From Mesorhizobium comanense (GTDB lineage Bacteria; Pseudomonadota; Alphaproteobacteria; Rhizobiales; Rhizobiaceae), in contig NZ_SCNN01000029.1 in assembly GCF_005503535.1 (NCBI RefSeq), positions 1-64,000 of the forward strand: a stretch of 64,000 bases of DNA, written 5' to 3'. The notes under the pieces were generated by a model, which was not told where the DNA came from, searched no databases, and worked only from the letters and a program-made list of their open reading frames with translations. Every line of letters begins with the position of its first letter. The stretch's first letter is position 1. Of this stretch, positions 1 to 8,320 are shown one piece after another. Made by a program: the position numbers and the translations under genes.

Positions 1-2
1 TG

Positions 3-128
3 CAGGCAGGGCGCACCGATGAAAATTATGTTGCCTATATGCGACCCGAAAAGGCGATTGAACTGATCTATAGGCTTGGCCGCAACATAACCGTCTATGC
101 AACATATTCGAACCATTCCCCTGCATAG
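3..128 (+). CDS. C-terminal fragment of an unidentified protein
   Basis: An open frame enters from the left edge of the window and stops at TAG 126-128, giving about 41 residues. The residues read like real protein, with alternating charged and hydrophobic positions such as RPEKAIELIYRLGRN. The last 34 bases overlap the end of the convergent small gene on the minus strand. No domain is recognisable and the start lies outside the window. It could be chance, because it is short. Confidence 0.35.
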   Translation, partial: QAGRTDENYVAYMRPEKAIELIYRLGRNITVYATYSNHSPA

Positions 129-250
129 AGCGCCGTTGCGTCGTCAGCGCGGCGGTGAACGCGCCCGGCATGGCGGTCGAACATGCGATACATCTGGTGG
201 CGGTCGGCGATGCCCTGGAATACCTTGCGGATTGTGGGTGCGGTGGTCAT
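95..250 (-). CDS. Small conserved-looking hypothetical protein, 51 aa
   Basis: I do not recognise a function. The start chosen is ATG at 248-250, because AAGGAG lies six bases upstream of it; a longer in-frame version starting at 289 lacks such a site. The protein is basic and rich in His and Arg (RHQMYRMFDRHAGRVHRRAD) and ends in GEWFEYVA. It resembles short proteins found beside Toprim genes on rhizobial plasmids, and the Toprim gene follows upstream on the same strand. It has no signal peptide and no membrane segment. Confidence 0.55.
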   Translation of the reverse strand: MTTAPTIRKVFQGIADRHQMYRMFDRHAGRVHRRADDATALYAGEWFEYVA

Positions 251-363
251 ATGCGGCTCCTTCGGGGTTATCGGACCGAAGTGCGGCACAGCCTTCTCGA
301 CCCTGCCTTCTTCCTCAGTCCTCTGTTACCCCTCCTCGACCGCCGGCATCGCGACCGGCCGGG

Positions 364-1356
364 TCAAGGGCCGGCTCCGCCGGGCGAAGCTTCCCTTGAC
401 GCGGGCGGCGCGCATCCGGCACGCCTCGCCTTTTTCCATTCCTCCCTTCTCTCCTTTTCCATCTTCGCCTTTTCCTGGAGCGCCTCGTTCCAGTCGTCCG
501 CCGTGGGCCGCAACCGCTGCCAGGCGCAACCGGTGCTGTCGGCGAGGACGCGCAGACGCTCGGCAAATGTCTCGCCCTGATCATTTGCGTCAGTCGCCGC
601 GACCAGCGTGGCGCCGGGACGCGACGCCAAGATCCGCAGGGCCGCATCGGTGAGGGGAGACCACCCCCCGCCGGTGCTGAGGTAGAGCGAACCCTCGCGG
701 AGACCTTCGAAGGCCGCAAGGCTCATCGCGTCGATCGCCGCCTCCGTGACGCACAGGCGCAAGGCATCCCGCGCGCCAAGACGGAACAAGGTTTTCGAGC
801 CGCCCGTCGAAAACCCGCGCCATTCCGGGCCGCGCTCCTCCCAGCCGCAGACAATGCCGCCATCGTCCGTGTGGGCCGCCCACATGCTGCCATATGGACC
901 TTCGCGAAGCTGGTTGCTCATGATTGCCATTCGCAGCACGCTCGTCGGAAGGAAGCGCGAGCCGAAGAGATAGCGCCAAGTTGCGGACCCGCGCCATGGA
1001 ACGCGTCGCGCCGACCATCGATCCGCAAGGCTCGTCGCTGCGGGCCGTTCGCGGGGTGCCTTCGCCCAGACCGGATCGCTGGTCTGGAAACCGACCAGAG
1101 ACGCGACGCTTTCGACACCCTCGACAAAGTCGACATGATCAAGGCGTTGCACGAGCGCGAAGATATCGCCCTTGTCGTCGCTGAGCGGATCGAACCAGCC
1201 CTTCCCCTCATGCGTCACGATGACGATTTCGCCGCCCCGGCGAAACTTGACGGCCCGGCGCGTACTCTCCTTGACGTCGACGGCAAATCCGGCCCGCTCC
1301 AGAAGCGCACCGCAATTCACCTTCTCCTTCAACTCTCTGATTTTCTCTCTTTTCAT
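364..1356 (-). CDS. DUF3991 and Toprim domain-containing plasmid protein
   Basis: A 330-residue protein. The N-terminal part (about residues 1-100) begins with the basic helix MKREKIRELKEKVN and fits the DUF3991 region, a degenerate primase-like zinc/CHC replacement. The C-terminal half carries a Toprim-like fold: the acidic motif TEAAIDAMS near residue 200 and the ATDANDQGE motif near residue 255 are the usual metal-binding glutamate and DxD-type positions. Such proteins are common on alphaproteobacterial plasmids and are presumed to have a primase- or topoisomerase-related nucleic-acid role, but their activity is unknown. The start at 1356 is the first ATG before the conserved region; a longer frame upstream has an Arg/Pro-rich, non-protein-like composition. 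The last 40 residues are Lys/Glu-rich and then low complexity. Confidence 0.8.
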   Translation of the reverse strand: MKREKIRELKEKVNCGALLERAGFAVDVKESTRRAVKFRRGGEIVIVTHEGKGWFDPLSDDKGDIFALVQRLDHVDFVEGVESVASLVGFQTSDPVWAKAPRERPAATSLADRWSARRVPWRGSATWRYLFGSRFLPTSVLRMAIMSNQLREGPYGSMWAAHTDDGGIVCGWEERGPEWRGFSTGGSKTLFRLGARDALRLCVTEAAIDAMSLAAFEGLREGSLYLSTGGGWSPLTDAALRILASRPGATLVAATDANDQGETFAERLRVLADSTGCAWQRLRPTADDWNEALQEKAKMEKERREEWKKARRAGCAPPASREASPGGAGP

Positions 1357-1552
1357 GCCGATCCGGCCGCGCCAGCGGCCACCCCCTTCATTTCCCGTCC
1401 ACACATTTGCGCAGCAGACCGACACCCGCCGCGCCAAGCGGCGGCTGCAAGGGCGCGGAAATCGGGGCGAGGGGAACCCGCGCCCCGCCGCGGCGCCGCT
1501 TCCCTTGCGGACGCCGCATGGATGCGGCACCTCAGAGGAGGGCAGGGCGGTC

Positions 1553-1735
1553 TCAGTGAGCCGGCCCGAAGTCGAAGGGATCGATCTCGTGGATCACGTC
1601 CACGTCGGCGTCGTCGAGCTCCTCGCTCGGCAGGACGCCGTACTCTCCAGCCGATCGGAACAAGGTCACCGGGACCATGAGCGTACGGGCGAGGTGAAAG
1701 GCATGTGATTGGGCGAGCGAGAGATCGTGCGACAT
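1553..1735 (-). CDS. Small acidic conserved hypothetical protein, 60 aa
   Basis: The protein starts MSHDLSLAQSHAFHLARTLM and ends with an acidic stretch (EELDDADVDVIHEIDPFDF). GGAG stands about nine bases before the ATG at 1733-1735. The middle (MVPVTLFRSAGEYGVLPSEE) has the look of a conserved core, and similar short proteins occur next to DUF3991/Toprim genes in rhizobial plasmids. The function is unknown. It lies upstream of the Toprim gene on the same strand with about 200 bp between them, so co-transcription is possible but not shown. Confidence 0.65.
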   Translation of the reverse strand: MSHDLSLAQSHAFHLARTLMVPVTLFRSAGEYGVLPSEELDDADVDVIHEIDPFDFGPAH

Positions 1736-2065
1736 GGTGAGGCTCCATCCGGGAGCGGGCCAATTCCCGCTCGATGGCGCCATGTTTGGTCCGGGGCGGG
1801 GCGCGATCACCGCGAAGGCGCATGCCGCAGCGGCCGTAGCTTGCTAACGGACCCCTTGCGGGTTGATCGTCATAGCCCCGCGCTGGACCAGGTCGCCATT
1901 CCAGAAGAGCGGGATTGGTCCGTTCCCTATGGAGGCGTCGGTTGCTGCACAGGCGTCGCGGCAGAACACATCTCCTCTCACCCGATATTGCTCGGGTTGT
2001 TCATCCCGAGGCCGGGATCTGCTCTCGGCTGGAATATGCCTGCCTTCCCCGCGAGAGCGGCGAGG
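1736..2065. other. Intergenic stretch without a recognisable gene
   Basis: This 330-bp stretch lies between the 60-aa gene and the end of the thermonuclease gene. Open frames crossing it are Arg/Ser/Pro-rich and run antisense into the thermonuclease, so they look like shadows. I see no clear hairpin terminator, palindrome of the TAAACTATAGTTTA type or LexA box here. It should contain the promoter of the 60-aa gene, but no convincing -35/-10 pair stands out. Confidence 0.4.
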
Positions 2066-2518
2066 TCAGCTATGGCACCATGGCTTTCGCCAGCCATCCC
2101 ACCGGCGCACGAGGCCAAGCTCGATCAGAGTTTCTCCGACATCGCGTCTTTCCACGGCAACGCGCGCCAACTGGCGTCCGTAGCGGTCAAGTTTGCCACG
2201 GACCAATTCGATCCGGTGACCCGACACCTGGTTTGCCAGTTCGTCCTTCGCTTGCAGCGCTGCAACGCGTTCCGCGGCGCACGCTCCGTCAATCTCCGGC
2301 GCATCGATGTTCTCGATGCGGATCTTCTCGCGCCTGCCGGTCCCGTCGTGGACTGTGAAGGTATCGCCATCCCAGATCCAGAGCGTAACATCCTGGCAGG
2401 CGTCACGATCACAGACCGCTGCACCGACAATCGTGTGACGATTCGTTGAAGCCGAGGCGACGGCGAGCATCAACAATTGCGAAATCCCCACGGCCATGAC
2501 GGCCCGAGTGAGCATCAT
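2066..2518 (-). CDS. Secreted thermonuclease-family (SNase-like) nuclease
   Basis: A 150-residue protein. An N-terminal hydrophobic segment (about residues 5-24, ending ASAS) is a likely Sec signal peptide, so the enzyme should act in the periplasm or outside the cell. The mature part shows staphylococcal nuclease hallmarks: WDGDTFTV (calcium-binding DGD), RIENIDAPEIDG with the catalytic Arg, an acidic position in the EIDGACAAER stretch, and DRYGRQLARV with the second catalytic Arg. The expected role is degradation of DNA and RNA. Its start codon overlaps the ssb stop by four bases, so the two are translationally coupled. Similar nuclease genes are frequent in rhizobial conjugation regions; two degenerate relatives lie at 39.5-40.7 kb. 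Confidence 0.85.
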   Translation of the reverse strand: MMLTRAVMAVGISQLLMLAVASASTNRHTIVGAAVCDRDACQDVTLWIWDGDTFTVHDGTGRREKIRIENIDAPEIDGACAAERVAALQAKDELANQVSGHRIELVRGKLDRYGRQLARVAVERRDVGETLIELGLVRRWDGWRKPWCHS

Positions 2519-2832
2519 GAGGTCTTTTTCGATACGAGATTGAAGAGCTGCGCAATGACGTCGGTGGCATAGACCTTTTCGCCGGCGCGTTCATAGCTGC
2601 TGTTGGACACGCGGGATTCCACGTAGACGAGATCGCCCTCTTCGACGTGCCCTTCGATCCATTCCGCCTGCTTCTTGTCCAGGACCGTGATCTGAACCCA
2701 GTCGGTGGCACTTTTGCGCTCTCCGTCCGACTGCCACTCGCGATTGGTCGCCACATTCACCTTCAACACGCCCTTCAGCGGCATGATGTTTCCGACGTGA
2801 CCAAGCAAGGTATGCCGGTTAACCGTACGCAT
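2515..2832 (-). CDS. ssb: Single-stranded DNA-binding protein (plasmid type)
   Basis: A 105-residue OB-fold protein beginning MRTVNRHTLLGHVGNI, which matches the SSB start, followed by KVNVATNREWQSDGERKSATDWVQITV, the usual strand and loop that contact ssDNA. EEGDLVYVESRVSNSSYERAGEKVYATDVIA completes the fold. It lacks the long Gly/Pro linker and acidic tip of chromosomal SSBs, as plasmid SSBs often do, so it may coat ssDNA during transfer without recruiting the usual partners. The start has AAAGG about eight bases upstream. It is the first gene of a two-gene operon with the secreted nuclease. Confidence 0.85.
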   Translation of the reverse strand: MRTVNRHTLLGHVGNIMPLKGVLKVNVATNREWQSDGERKSATDWVQITVLDKKQAEWIEGHVEEGDLVYVESRVSNSSYERAGEKVYATDVIAQLFNLVSKKTS

Positions 2833-2833
2833 G

Positions 2834-2852
2834 GATTAAACCTTTCTTAATC
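2834..2852 (-). promoter_or_regulatory. Small hairpin holding the ssb ribosome-binding site
   Basis: In the ssb leader (minus strand) a 6-bp stem, GATTAA pairing with TTAATC, encloses a seven-base loop that contains the AAGG Shine-Dalgarno core. It ends two bases before the ATG. This could tune ssb translation. The stem is AT-only apart from one G-C pair at each end, so it may be fortuitous. Confidence 0.3.
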
Positions 2853-2864
2853 GAGGAAAACCGT

Positions 2865-3374
2865 CTATCTGTTGAGCCCGAACCAATGCCGCTCGGTTTG
2901 CCCGGAAGTGTCATTCTTGATATCGAAATAGTATGGCTCTGACCTGAGCGGTCGGGATATGGAGACCGTTTGTATGCAGCTCCGCTGCCGATCAGAACTG
3001 TAGAGACCGTGCGTTCTGCCCTGGCAAATGTTGACTGTCTTGACGCAGAGATCGCCCTCTCGGGCGAATCCATTGCGGTCCCCCCTGCTTCCGACCTGAT
3101 AGCCCTCCGGGCAATCCGCATATCGCTCGTGACCCGGCGAACCCGTTCCCGCCTCGGGGCAGGTTGGCCAGTCGAAGCCCGGCTTTTTCATCGCGGAGAT
3201 AAGCCGGTTCATCGGCGGATGGCAGGCGGACACGCCCCGCCAGGACGGATTGGAAGACGAGGCGCACAGCAGCACTTCGCAGCCCCATTCGCTGGCAGTG
3301 GCGGGAGCGGGAAGGGCCGCGGCCGTCAGAAACAGTCCGAGGACGACATGGTGAGGCTTGGCTTTGGCGATCAT
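2865..3374 (-). CDS. Cys-rich secreted protein of conjugation regions
   Basis: A protein of about 169 residues. The start at 3374 (MIAKAKPHH) is followed by a hydrophobic core ending APATASEWGCEV, a good Sec signal peptide with cleavage near TAS-EW. The mature protein has about ten cysteines (for example WGCEVLLCASSSNP, ACHPPM, WPTCPEAG, YADCPEGY, GDLCVKT), suggesting a disulfide-bonded periplasmic protein. I recall the same signature in uncharacterised proteins next to VirB-type systems of rhizobia; the function is unknown. It is transcribed divergently from the XRE regulator, and the palindrome at 3404-3419 lies between the two starts, so shared control is likely. Confidence 0.7.
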   Translation of the reverse strand: MIAKAKPHHVVLGLFLTAAALPAPATASEWGCEVLLCASSSNPSWRGVSACHPPMNRLISAMKKPGFDWPTCPEAGTGSPGHERYADCPEGYQVGSRGDRNGFAREGDLCVKTVNICQGRTHGLYSSDRQRSCIQTVSISRPLRSEPYYFDIKNDTSGQTERHWFGLNR

Positions 3375-3403
3375 CGTACTCTTCTCATCAAACACACTAC
3401 GAG

Positions 3404-3419
3404 TAAATTATAGTTTATA
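3404..3419. promoter_or_regulatory. TAAACTATAGTTTA-type palindrome, site 1 (probable autoregulatory operator)
   Basis: The bases TAAATTATAGTTTATA form a near-perfect inverted repeat centred on TATA. The site ends only five bases before the ATG of the XRE regulator and 30 bases before the start of the divergent secreted-protein gene. The internal TATAGT could itself serve as a -10 element, which would give the regulator a nearly leaderless mRNA. This layout resembles the operators of small controller (C) proteins. Four more copies occur at 3756, 40712, 47496 and 48253. Confidence 0.6.
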
Positions 3420-3424
3420 CGACG

Positions 3425-3682
3425 ATGACGAGCAAGCGCAAGAAGGCAGACACCGAGCTTGGTACGAGGATCCTGCGAAACATGGCACGGGTCATGGAGC
3501 GCGAGCGGGAAAAACGCGGCCTCAACAAGAAAGAAATGGCCGAGCTGTGCGAAGTGACTTATCCCTTTTATTTTCAAATCCTTGAAGGAATAGCGAACCC
3601 CTCTTTGCAGACGATTACCCGCATCAGCATCAACCTCGATGTGCCCCTGCAAGAACTCATGAGCGGGTCCGCGCCTCTTTGA
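3425..3682 (+). CDS. Small XRE-family helix-turn-helix regulator
   Basis: An 85-residue protein. A basic N-terminus (MTSKRKKADTELG) leads into a cro/C1-type five-helix domain; the DNA-reading segment is LNKKEMAELCEVTYPFYFQI with a following LEGIANPSLQTITRISINLDV helix pair. Size and architecture match repressors or controller proteins that bind short palindromes as dimers. It lies directly on palindrome site 1 and is divergent from a secreted-protein gene. Because the other palindromes precede virB1, virB8 and small secreted-protein genes, I infer that it regulates the type IV secretion system and itself. Whether it activates or represses cannot be read from sequence. Confidence 0.8.
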   Translation: MTSKRKKADTELGTRILRNMARVMEREREKRGLNKKEMAELCEVTYPFYFQILEGIANPSLQTITRISINLDVPLQELMSGSAPL

Positions 3683-3755
3683 TCGAAAATGCCGGGAATG
3701 TCGCTGCTCGCGCGGACTGAACCCGACTTCCTGCCAAAAACGGCTTGCCGAAAAC

Positions 3756-3771
3756 ATAAACTATATTTAAT
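3756..3771. promoter_or_regulatory. TAAACTATAGTTTA-type palindrome, site 2
   Basis: ATAAACTATATTTAAT is the same inverted repeat with one half-site change. It lies about 70 bases upstream of the secreted-protein gene that starts at 3840 and 75 bases after the XRE stop. The position fits a promoter operator for that gene. Confidence 0.55.
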
Positions 3772-3839
3772 TTTCCGCCTCTGTATGATCGCTGGATGAA
3801 CCGCAAGGTTTCCGGCGCAGGATTCGGGGCATATCGGCC

Positions 3840-4265
3840 ATGCGTTATCTCTTAGCTTCAGGTCTCCTCGCGATCGCCACCGCTGCATATGCCGGTGAGA
3901 ACCCGATGTGGCCAACGAGCCTGGCCTGGACGTGCCGGTTTTCCTCGGTCATCCGGTGTGAGCGTTCCGTCGATTGCGCCGCGGTTGCGGAGGAGGGGGA
4001 ACTCGCCCTGGACTATCGCGAAAACCGCCTGACGGATCAGAAGGGCGCGGTTCATCCGATCAAGCGCCATTACGTCCAGACGGTGGTCGGCAGCCCGATC
4101 GGGAGCGAGGTGAAGATCGAGCTCGAAACGAATGACGTGATCTGGCTTTCGCCGGCCGACGGGGCGGGGGTGTTTTCGGACAACTGGATCGGAGTACTGC
4201 TCTCGCCGAAAGCGGGCGTCATCGTCCAAGAGCTTCGACCATTGGTTTGTCGACCAGTGAAATAA
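3840..4265 (+). CDS. Secreted hypothetical protein, 141 aa
   Basis: The N-terminus MRYLLASGLLAIATAAYAGE is a clear Sec signal peptide with cleavage after AYA. The mature domain contains paired cysteines (WTCRF, IRCERSVDCAA) and a C-terminal VCRPVK, suggesting disulfides. The core (HYVQTVVGSPIGSEVKIEL, NDVIWLSPADG) looks beta-rich. I do not recognise a family. Palindrome site 2 stands upstream, so it probably belongs to the XRE/T4SS regulon and may be an accessory envelope protein of the transfer machinery. Confidence 0.65.
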   Translation: MRYLLASGLLAIATAAYAGENPMWPTSLAWTCRFSSVIRCERSVDCAAVAEEGELALDYRENRLTDQKGAVHPIKRHYVQTVVGSPIGSEVKIELETNDVIWLSPADGAGVFSDNWIGVLLSPKAGVIVQELRPLVCRPVK

Positions 4266-4548
4266 GGCTTGGTGGGAAGCCGCTTCCGGTTACGGCGGAT
4301 TTCCTGCCGTCGCTTGCCTCATCCCTAGGTTCGATTTACTTGGGCCGAATCGGAAGAGGTCCAGTCGGCAGGCAGAGGTGAGGATGCTTCTGCGCCGCAG
4401 GGGAAGCTATGGGTCTATCATATGAGGCACGAAACACAGAAAGCCAGCAAGCCGTATTTCCGTTTTTCTCCCTTTACGGCAATACTGAAATATTTGTTGC
4501 GAATGCAACTTCTCGTCGTTAAAATTTCGATTCGGCGAGGCGGGGCAC

Positions 4549-4737
4549 ATGATCGAAACTCAAACCGGAACAGCGTCACAGACGGAGGCGAATGCCGACG
4601 ACCTGCAGACTTTAAATTTTAAGGTGCCTCGCTCGTTCAAAAAGGCCTTCAAAATCTATGCGGTCGAGCATGGAATCAGCATGGTCGACCTTCTCCGCGA
4701 AGGCTTCGAACTCAGCAAAAAGCAGCGCAAATCGTGA
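4549..4737 (+). CDS. Ribbon-helix-helix (ParG/CopG-like) small DNA-binding protein
   Basis: A 62-residue protein. A disordered, Thr/Glu-rich N-terminus is followed by LNFKVPRSFKKAFKIYAVEH and GISMVDLLREGFELSKK. That is one beta strand (LNFKV) and two helices, the ribbon-helix-helix fold. GAGGCGGGG lies before the ATG. The stop overlaps the GTG start of the methylase by four bases, so the two are translationally coupled. The likely role is autoregulation of the methylase/nuclease operon, comparable to controller proteins of restriction-modification systems. An antitoxin or partition role is a weaker alternative, because no toxin or ParA neighbour is present. Confidence 0.65.
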   Translation: MIETQTGTASQTEANADDLQTLNFKVPRSFKKAFKIYAVEHGISMVDLLREGFELSKKQRKS

Positions 4738-7610
4738 GAAAAGCGAAGGCAGCCGTTGAGGAGACGTTGCGCGTCGAGCCCTCGTTGGCGACGGCGATCG
4801 ATGCGCTTGCCCAGAACGGTAAGCTAATCGACGGCTTTATGGTCGTGGAAGGCTACTCGCCAGCAGGGCGCCCACCAGCCGAAGTCGTCGTCATGGAAAA
4901 GGCAGCCGAGTACGGCGCGACCGCAGTCTTCTTTGAAGCGGGAAGCGCAAGGCATCCCGGCCCGGCCCAAGCTTTCATCTATATCTCCAAAGGTTCTGCG
5001 AAGGACCCCGAGTTCGCTCGCCTCCATAAGCGTTTATGGAACTGGGGTGGTGTGCCTGTGGTCTATCGACACACGCCGGGTCTCGTTCAACTGTTTCGTT
5101 GCCGGCATGATGCAGATTTCCTCGACAAAAATGGTGCGCTCGTTTGTCGGCCGGTCGACTTCATCAGGCTAGCCGGAAAAATTGCGCGCGCAGAAGCCTA
5201 CTGGAACGCGGAGCTTTTGCGCAACGGCACGATCTGGGATGATCCTGAAGTATCGGAGAAACTTTTATCCAGGGAGAAGGCCGCGCACCGGGCGCTCATC
5301 ACCGCTATAGGCCTGCTCAATGCCAAACTGAAGAGAGGCGAACTCAACATTGCGCCAGAGTTGGTCCGTCGTCTTCTGATCCTTTCACTGCTTATTGCCT
5401 ACCTCGATGAGAGGGGCGCACTTGGTGAAGGTTATTTCGGTAGTTTCCTACCAGGCGCATCTGGTTTCGCGGATATTTTGACGCAAGGAAGTGCGCTCGT
5501 TGCTCTTCTTGAAGATCTTGAATTAAAATTCAACGGCGGTGTTTTCTCGCTGGATGACGAACATAAGCTTGCCCTGAAGGACGGCCTCGATCTTTCCGGC
5601 TTCCAGCGCCTGATCGATGCTAAGGAAGATAAAGACGGTCAGCTTGATTTTTGGAAAAGATATTCCTTCAAAGATTTGCCCGTCGAGCTGATAAGCCATA
5701 TCTACCAAATGTTTGTGAAGAATACGAAGAGTAGCGTATATACACCGCCTGCTCTCGTACGGCTGCTTTTGGACGAAGTACTCGACCCCGCGCGCCTCGA
5801 TAAGATTGTCAACGATGGCGAGCTGCTTCTTGATCCAGCATGCGGTTCAGGGATATTTCTCGTAGAAGCTTATAAAAGGATCATTCTTCATTGGCGTAGC
5901 AAAAATAACTGGGGTCGTCCCTCTGTCGCCGTCTTAAAGGACTTGGTTCATCGCCTTCGCGGGACCGATCTAGAGCATGGTGCAGTGGAGCTTGCTGCCT
6001 TCAGTCTATCGCTTGCAATGTGCGACGAGCTTACCTCTGATGAGCTTGGACGCAGCAAAAAGCTATTTCCTCCCCTGATCGATAGGACAATTATTACAAG
6101 TTGCTTTTTTGAGCATCTTCAAAAAGACGGTTTCAAGGATAGGTTTGGTGTGGTCGTTGGGAATCCGCCGTTCGCGTCCGAACTCGACACTCCCGGCGCG
6201 ATCGAGAGCTGCAAGCGGTATGATGAGGCCCATCAGTCTCTGCCCGATAAGCAGATAGCCTTCCTTTTCCTCCATGACAGCATGTCACTACTGGCTCCGG
6301 GTGGTGTCCTCTGCATGCTGCAGCAATATAATTTCCTCTATAACCCGGGTGCCGATGATTTTCGAAGGGAGTTCATCGCGAAGTGGGATCTCCGAGAGAT
6401 CCTCGACTTTGTATCGATCCGCGGCTTGTTTGATGCAGCGGACACAAAAGCAATCGCAGTCGTGGCTGAAGCAAGCGAACCTACTGACGATCGTAAGGTT
6501 CTTCATGCAATTTTCCGACGAACACCTCGCGCGCGAGCAGATCTTCGTTTCGAAGTCGATTACTATGATCTTCAATGGCATCGCCGTGGTGATCTACTGA
6601 AGGACAGTGGCGTCGTCGTCTGGCGTGCGGGTCTCTTAGGCGGGGTGCGCGTTCAAGCTGTTGTCACGCGGCTGCGAATGTGTTCGACGCTTGGCGACTT
6701 TGCAGCCAAGCATCGCTGGGAGCACGGTGAAGGGTTCATCCAAGGAGACAAGGGCCGAGGCAGTATTGTCGACTACATTACCGGAAAGCAGTTTCTGCCA
6801 TCGGAAGGCTTGACGGGGAATGGCGTCGAGACGGACCAGATTAAGGTGATGCCACGAGTTCCGATCGAAGTGCCGCGTAGGGCGGAAATTTTCCGACCTC
6901 CACTTCTTCTCGTTCGCGAACAAATGGACCTACATCATAGCTTTTGGGACAAAGGCGACCTTACCTATAAAGACCAGATCGTTGGATTCTCTGGTAAGGA
7001 TCCACGCCCGCTTAAAGCTGCCTCGAAATGGCTTAACAAAAACAAACTTAAACTACAGGGGTTCGTCGCGGCAAATAGTACGAAGCTTTTCACGAAAAAG
7101 GCGACAGCGATCTCCTGCAAGGATATCTATGAGCTTCCATTCCCATCCAATGGCGATTTGGACCTAAGCGAAAACGAGTCAATCGTCCTAGACGACATAG
7201 CGCTCTACTATAGAGAGTTCATGCGTCATGGCTTCGCCTCGCCAGCTGGCAAGCCGCCGACCGGAATCGATGCGTTTCGCTCGCTCCTTTGCTCTCAGAT
7301 CAATGCAATTTATCGCGACAATCAACTAGTCCCACTCGAATCGCAAACTTGGCCGGGGATGAGGTGCGAACTCTTTGCATTCGGAAAGGCCAACGTCGAT
7401 CTGGGCGGAATGTCAGATCTGAAGGAGCACGTCGAAGCACTTCTGCATGAAAAGCGAGGCACAAGTCTAGCGATGACCCGCATTGCGCGAATTTACGATC
7501 GAAAGTTTGTCTATCTGATCAAACCCGACAGGGAACGTTACTGGTTAAAATCAATCGCACTGCGAGATGCAGATGACCTTCTCTTTGATCTTCGCGGCCA
7601 GGGTTTTTGA
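4734..7610 (+). CDS. Large N6-adenine DNA methyltransferase (Eco57I/type IIG-like)
   Basis: A 958-residue protein starting at GTG 4734. The SAM-binding motif I is DPACGSGIFLVE near residues 367-378, and the catalytic motif IV is GNPPF near 476-480, the N6-adenine (gamma-class) arrangement. About 160 N-terminal residues precede an alpha-helical region and form a separate domain containing FARLHKRLWNWGGVPVVYR. The last 350 residues should include the target-recognition region (VPRRAEIFRPPLLLVREQ). The length and the absence of a separate specificity subunit point to a type IIG or Eco57I-like enzyme, but I see no convincing nuclease motif in this chain; that activity is probably in the following gene. 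Base composition is visibly more AT-rich than the flanks, suggesting acquisition by transfer. Confidence 0.85.
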   Translation: MRKAKAAVEETLRVEPSLATAIDALAQNGKLIDGFMVVEGYSPAGRPPAEVVVMEKAAEYGATAVFFEAGSARHPGPAQAFIYISKGSAKDPEFARLHKRLWNWGGVPVVYRHTPGLVQLFRCRHDADFLDKNGALVCRPVDFIRLAGKIARAEAYWNAELLRNGTIWDDPEVSEKLLSREKAAHRALITAIGLLNAKLKRGELNIAPELVRRLLILSLLIAYLDERGALGEGYFGSFLPGASGFADILTQGSALVALLEDLELKFNGGVFSLDDEHKLALKDGLDLSGFQRLIDAKEDKDGQLDFWKRYSFKDLPVELISHIYQMFVKNTKSSVYTPPALVRLLLDEVLDPARLDKIVNDGELLLDPACGSGIFLVEAYKRIILHWRSKNNWGRPSVAVLKDLVHRLRGTDLEHGAVELAAFSLSLAMCDELTSDELGRSKKLFPPLIDRTIITSCFFEHLQKDGFKDRFGVVVGNPPFASELDTPGAIESCKRYDEAHQSLPDKQIAFLFLHDSMSLLAPGGVLCMLQQYNFLYNPGADDFRREFIAKWDLREILDFVSIRGLFDAADTKAIAVVAEASEPTDDRKVLHAIFRRTPRARADLRFEVDYYDLQWHRRGDLLKDSGVVVWRAGLLGGVRVQAVVTRLRMCSTLGDFAAKHRWEHGEGFIQGDKGRGSIVDYITGKQFLPSEGLTGNGVETDQIKVMPRVPIEVPRRAEIFRPPLLLVREQMDLHHSFWDKGDLTYKDQIVGFSGKDPRPLKAASKWLNKNKLKLQGFVAANSTKLFTKKATAISCKDIYELPFPSNGDLDLSENESIVLDDIALYYREFMRHGFASPAGKPPTGIDAFRSLLCSQINAIYRDNQLVPLESQTWPGMRCELFAFGKANVDLGGMSDLKEHVEALLHEKRGTSLAMTRIARIYDRKFVYLIKPDRERYWLKSIALRDADDLLFDLRGQGF

Positions 7611-8320
7611 TGCTCGCTGACGATCCTTCAGGCGCTGCAACTGGCGCATTCGACACCGATATGCATCTACCTGGAACGTTCCTGCGTGAGATGATGCAAT
7701 TCGTACTATCTTGCCTTCCACTATGGCGGGACGACCCCATTCGCCGAAAAAATGTAACGAGCGAAACGACGTTGACGAGCCAGTTGTGCAAATTTCTAAA
7801 CAACCATACCCGGCGCGCCAAACTCGACCATATCAATTTTCAACCTGAGGATCCGGATACAGCAAAAGGGGGGAGGACAATTGATCTGATAGCTTCCCCG
7901 AAAGGCTGCTCTATTTGGATCAACGGCCGCCAGCATACATATTATGATCCCCTAATTCCTATCGAATGTAAAAGGCTTCCAACTCCAGACCTTAAAAAGC
8001 GAGAACGGCGCGAGTATCTTCACACCAGAAGGTCGACAACCGGTGGCGTTCAGCGATTTATGGCTGGCCTTCACGGCGGAAATTACGAAACCGCGGCTAT
8101 AATTGGCTATGTTCAATCGCGAACTTCTGACGCTTGGATGGAAACCTTGAACCATTGGGTGAAGGCCTTTGTCGCTTGCACCGTAAAACCATGGACAACC
8201 GCGGATTCCATAGCAATCGAGCACCACGATGCAGTGGCCCGTACCATTTTGGGTAGATCATCACATAACCGTGTTGGGCGCCCGCCAATTGAGCTGTGGC
8301 ACTTGCTGGTTGAAATGTAG
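7610..8320 (+). CDS. PD-(D/E)XK nuclease partner of the methylase
   Basis: A 236-residue protein starting at ATG 7610, which shares one base with the methylase stop (TGATG), so expression is coupled. The sequence has a classic PD-(D/E)XK layout: Glu52 in TSETTLTSQL, Asp92 in GGRTIDLIAS and E119-C-K121 in PLIPIECKRL, followed by a helix-rich region. I infer a restriction-type endonuclease or nicking subunit working with the adjacent methylase. I do not recognise a named family. The mature C-terminus (HNRVGRPPIELWHLLVEM) looks complete. Alternatives are a methyl-directed nuclease or a Holliday-junction-type resolvase. Confidence 0.65.
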   Translation: MLADDPSGAATGAFDTDMHLPGTFLREMMQFVLSCLPLWRDDPIRRKNVTSETTLTSQLCKFLNNHTRRAKLDHINFQPEDPDTAKGGRTIDLIASPKGCSIWINGRQHTYYDPLIPIECKRLPTPDLKKRERREYLHTRRSTTGGVQRFMAGLHGGNYETAAIIGYVQSRTSDAWMETLNHWVKAFVACTVKPWTTADSIAIEHHDAVARTILGRSSHNRVGRPPIELWHLLVEM

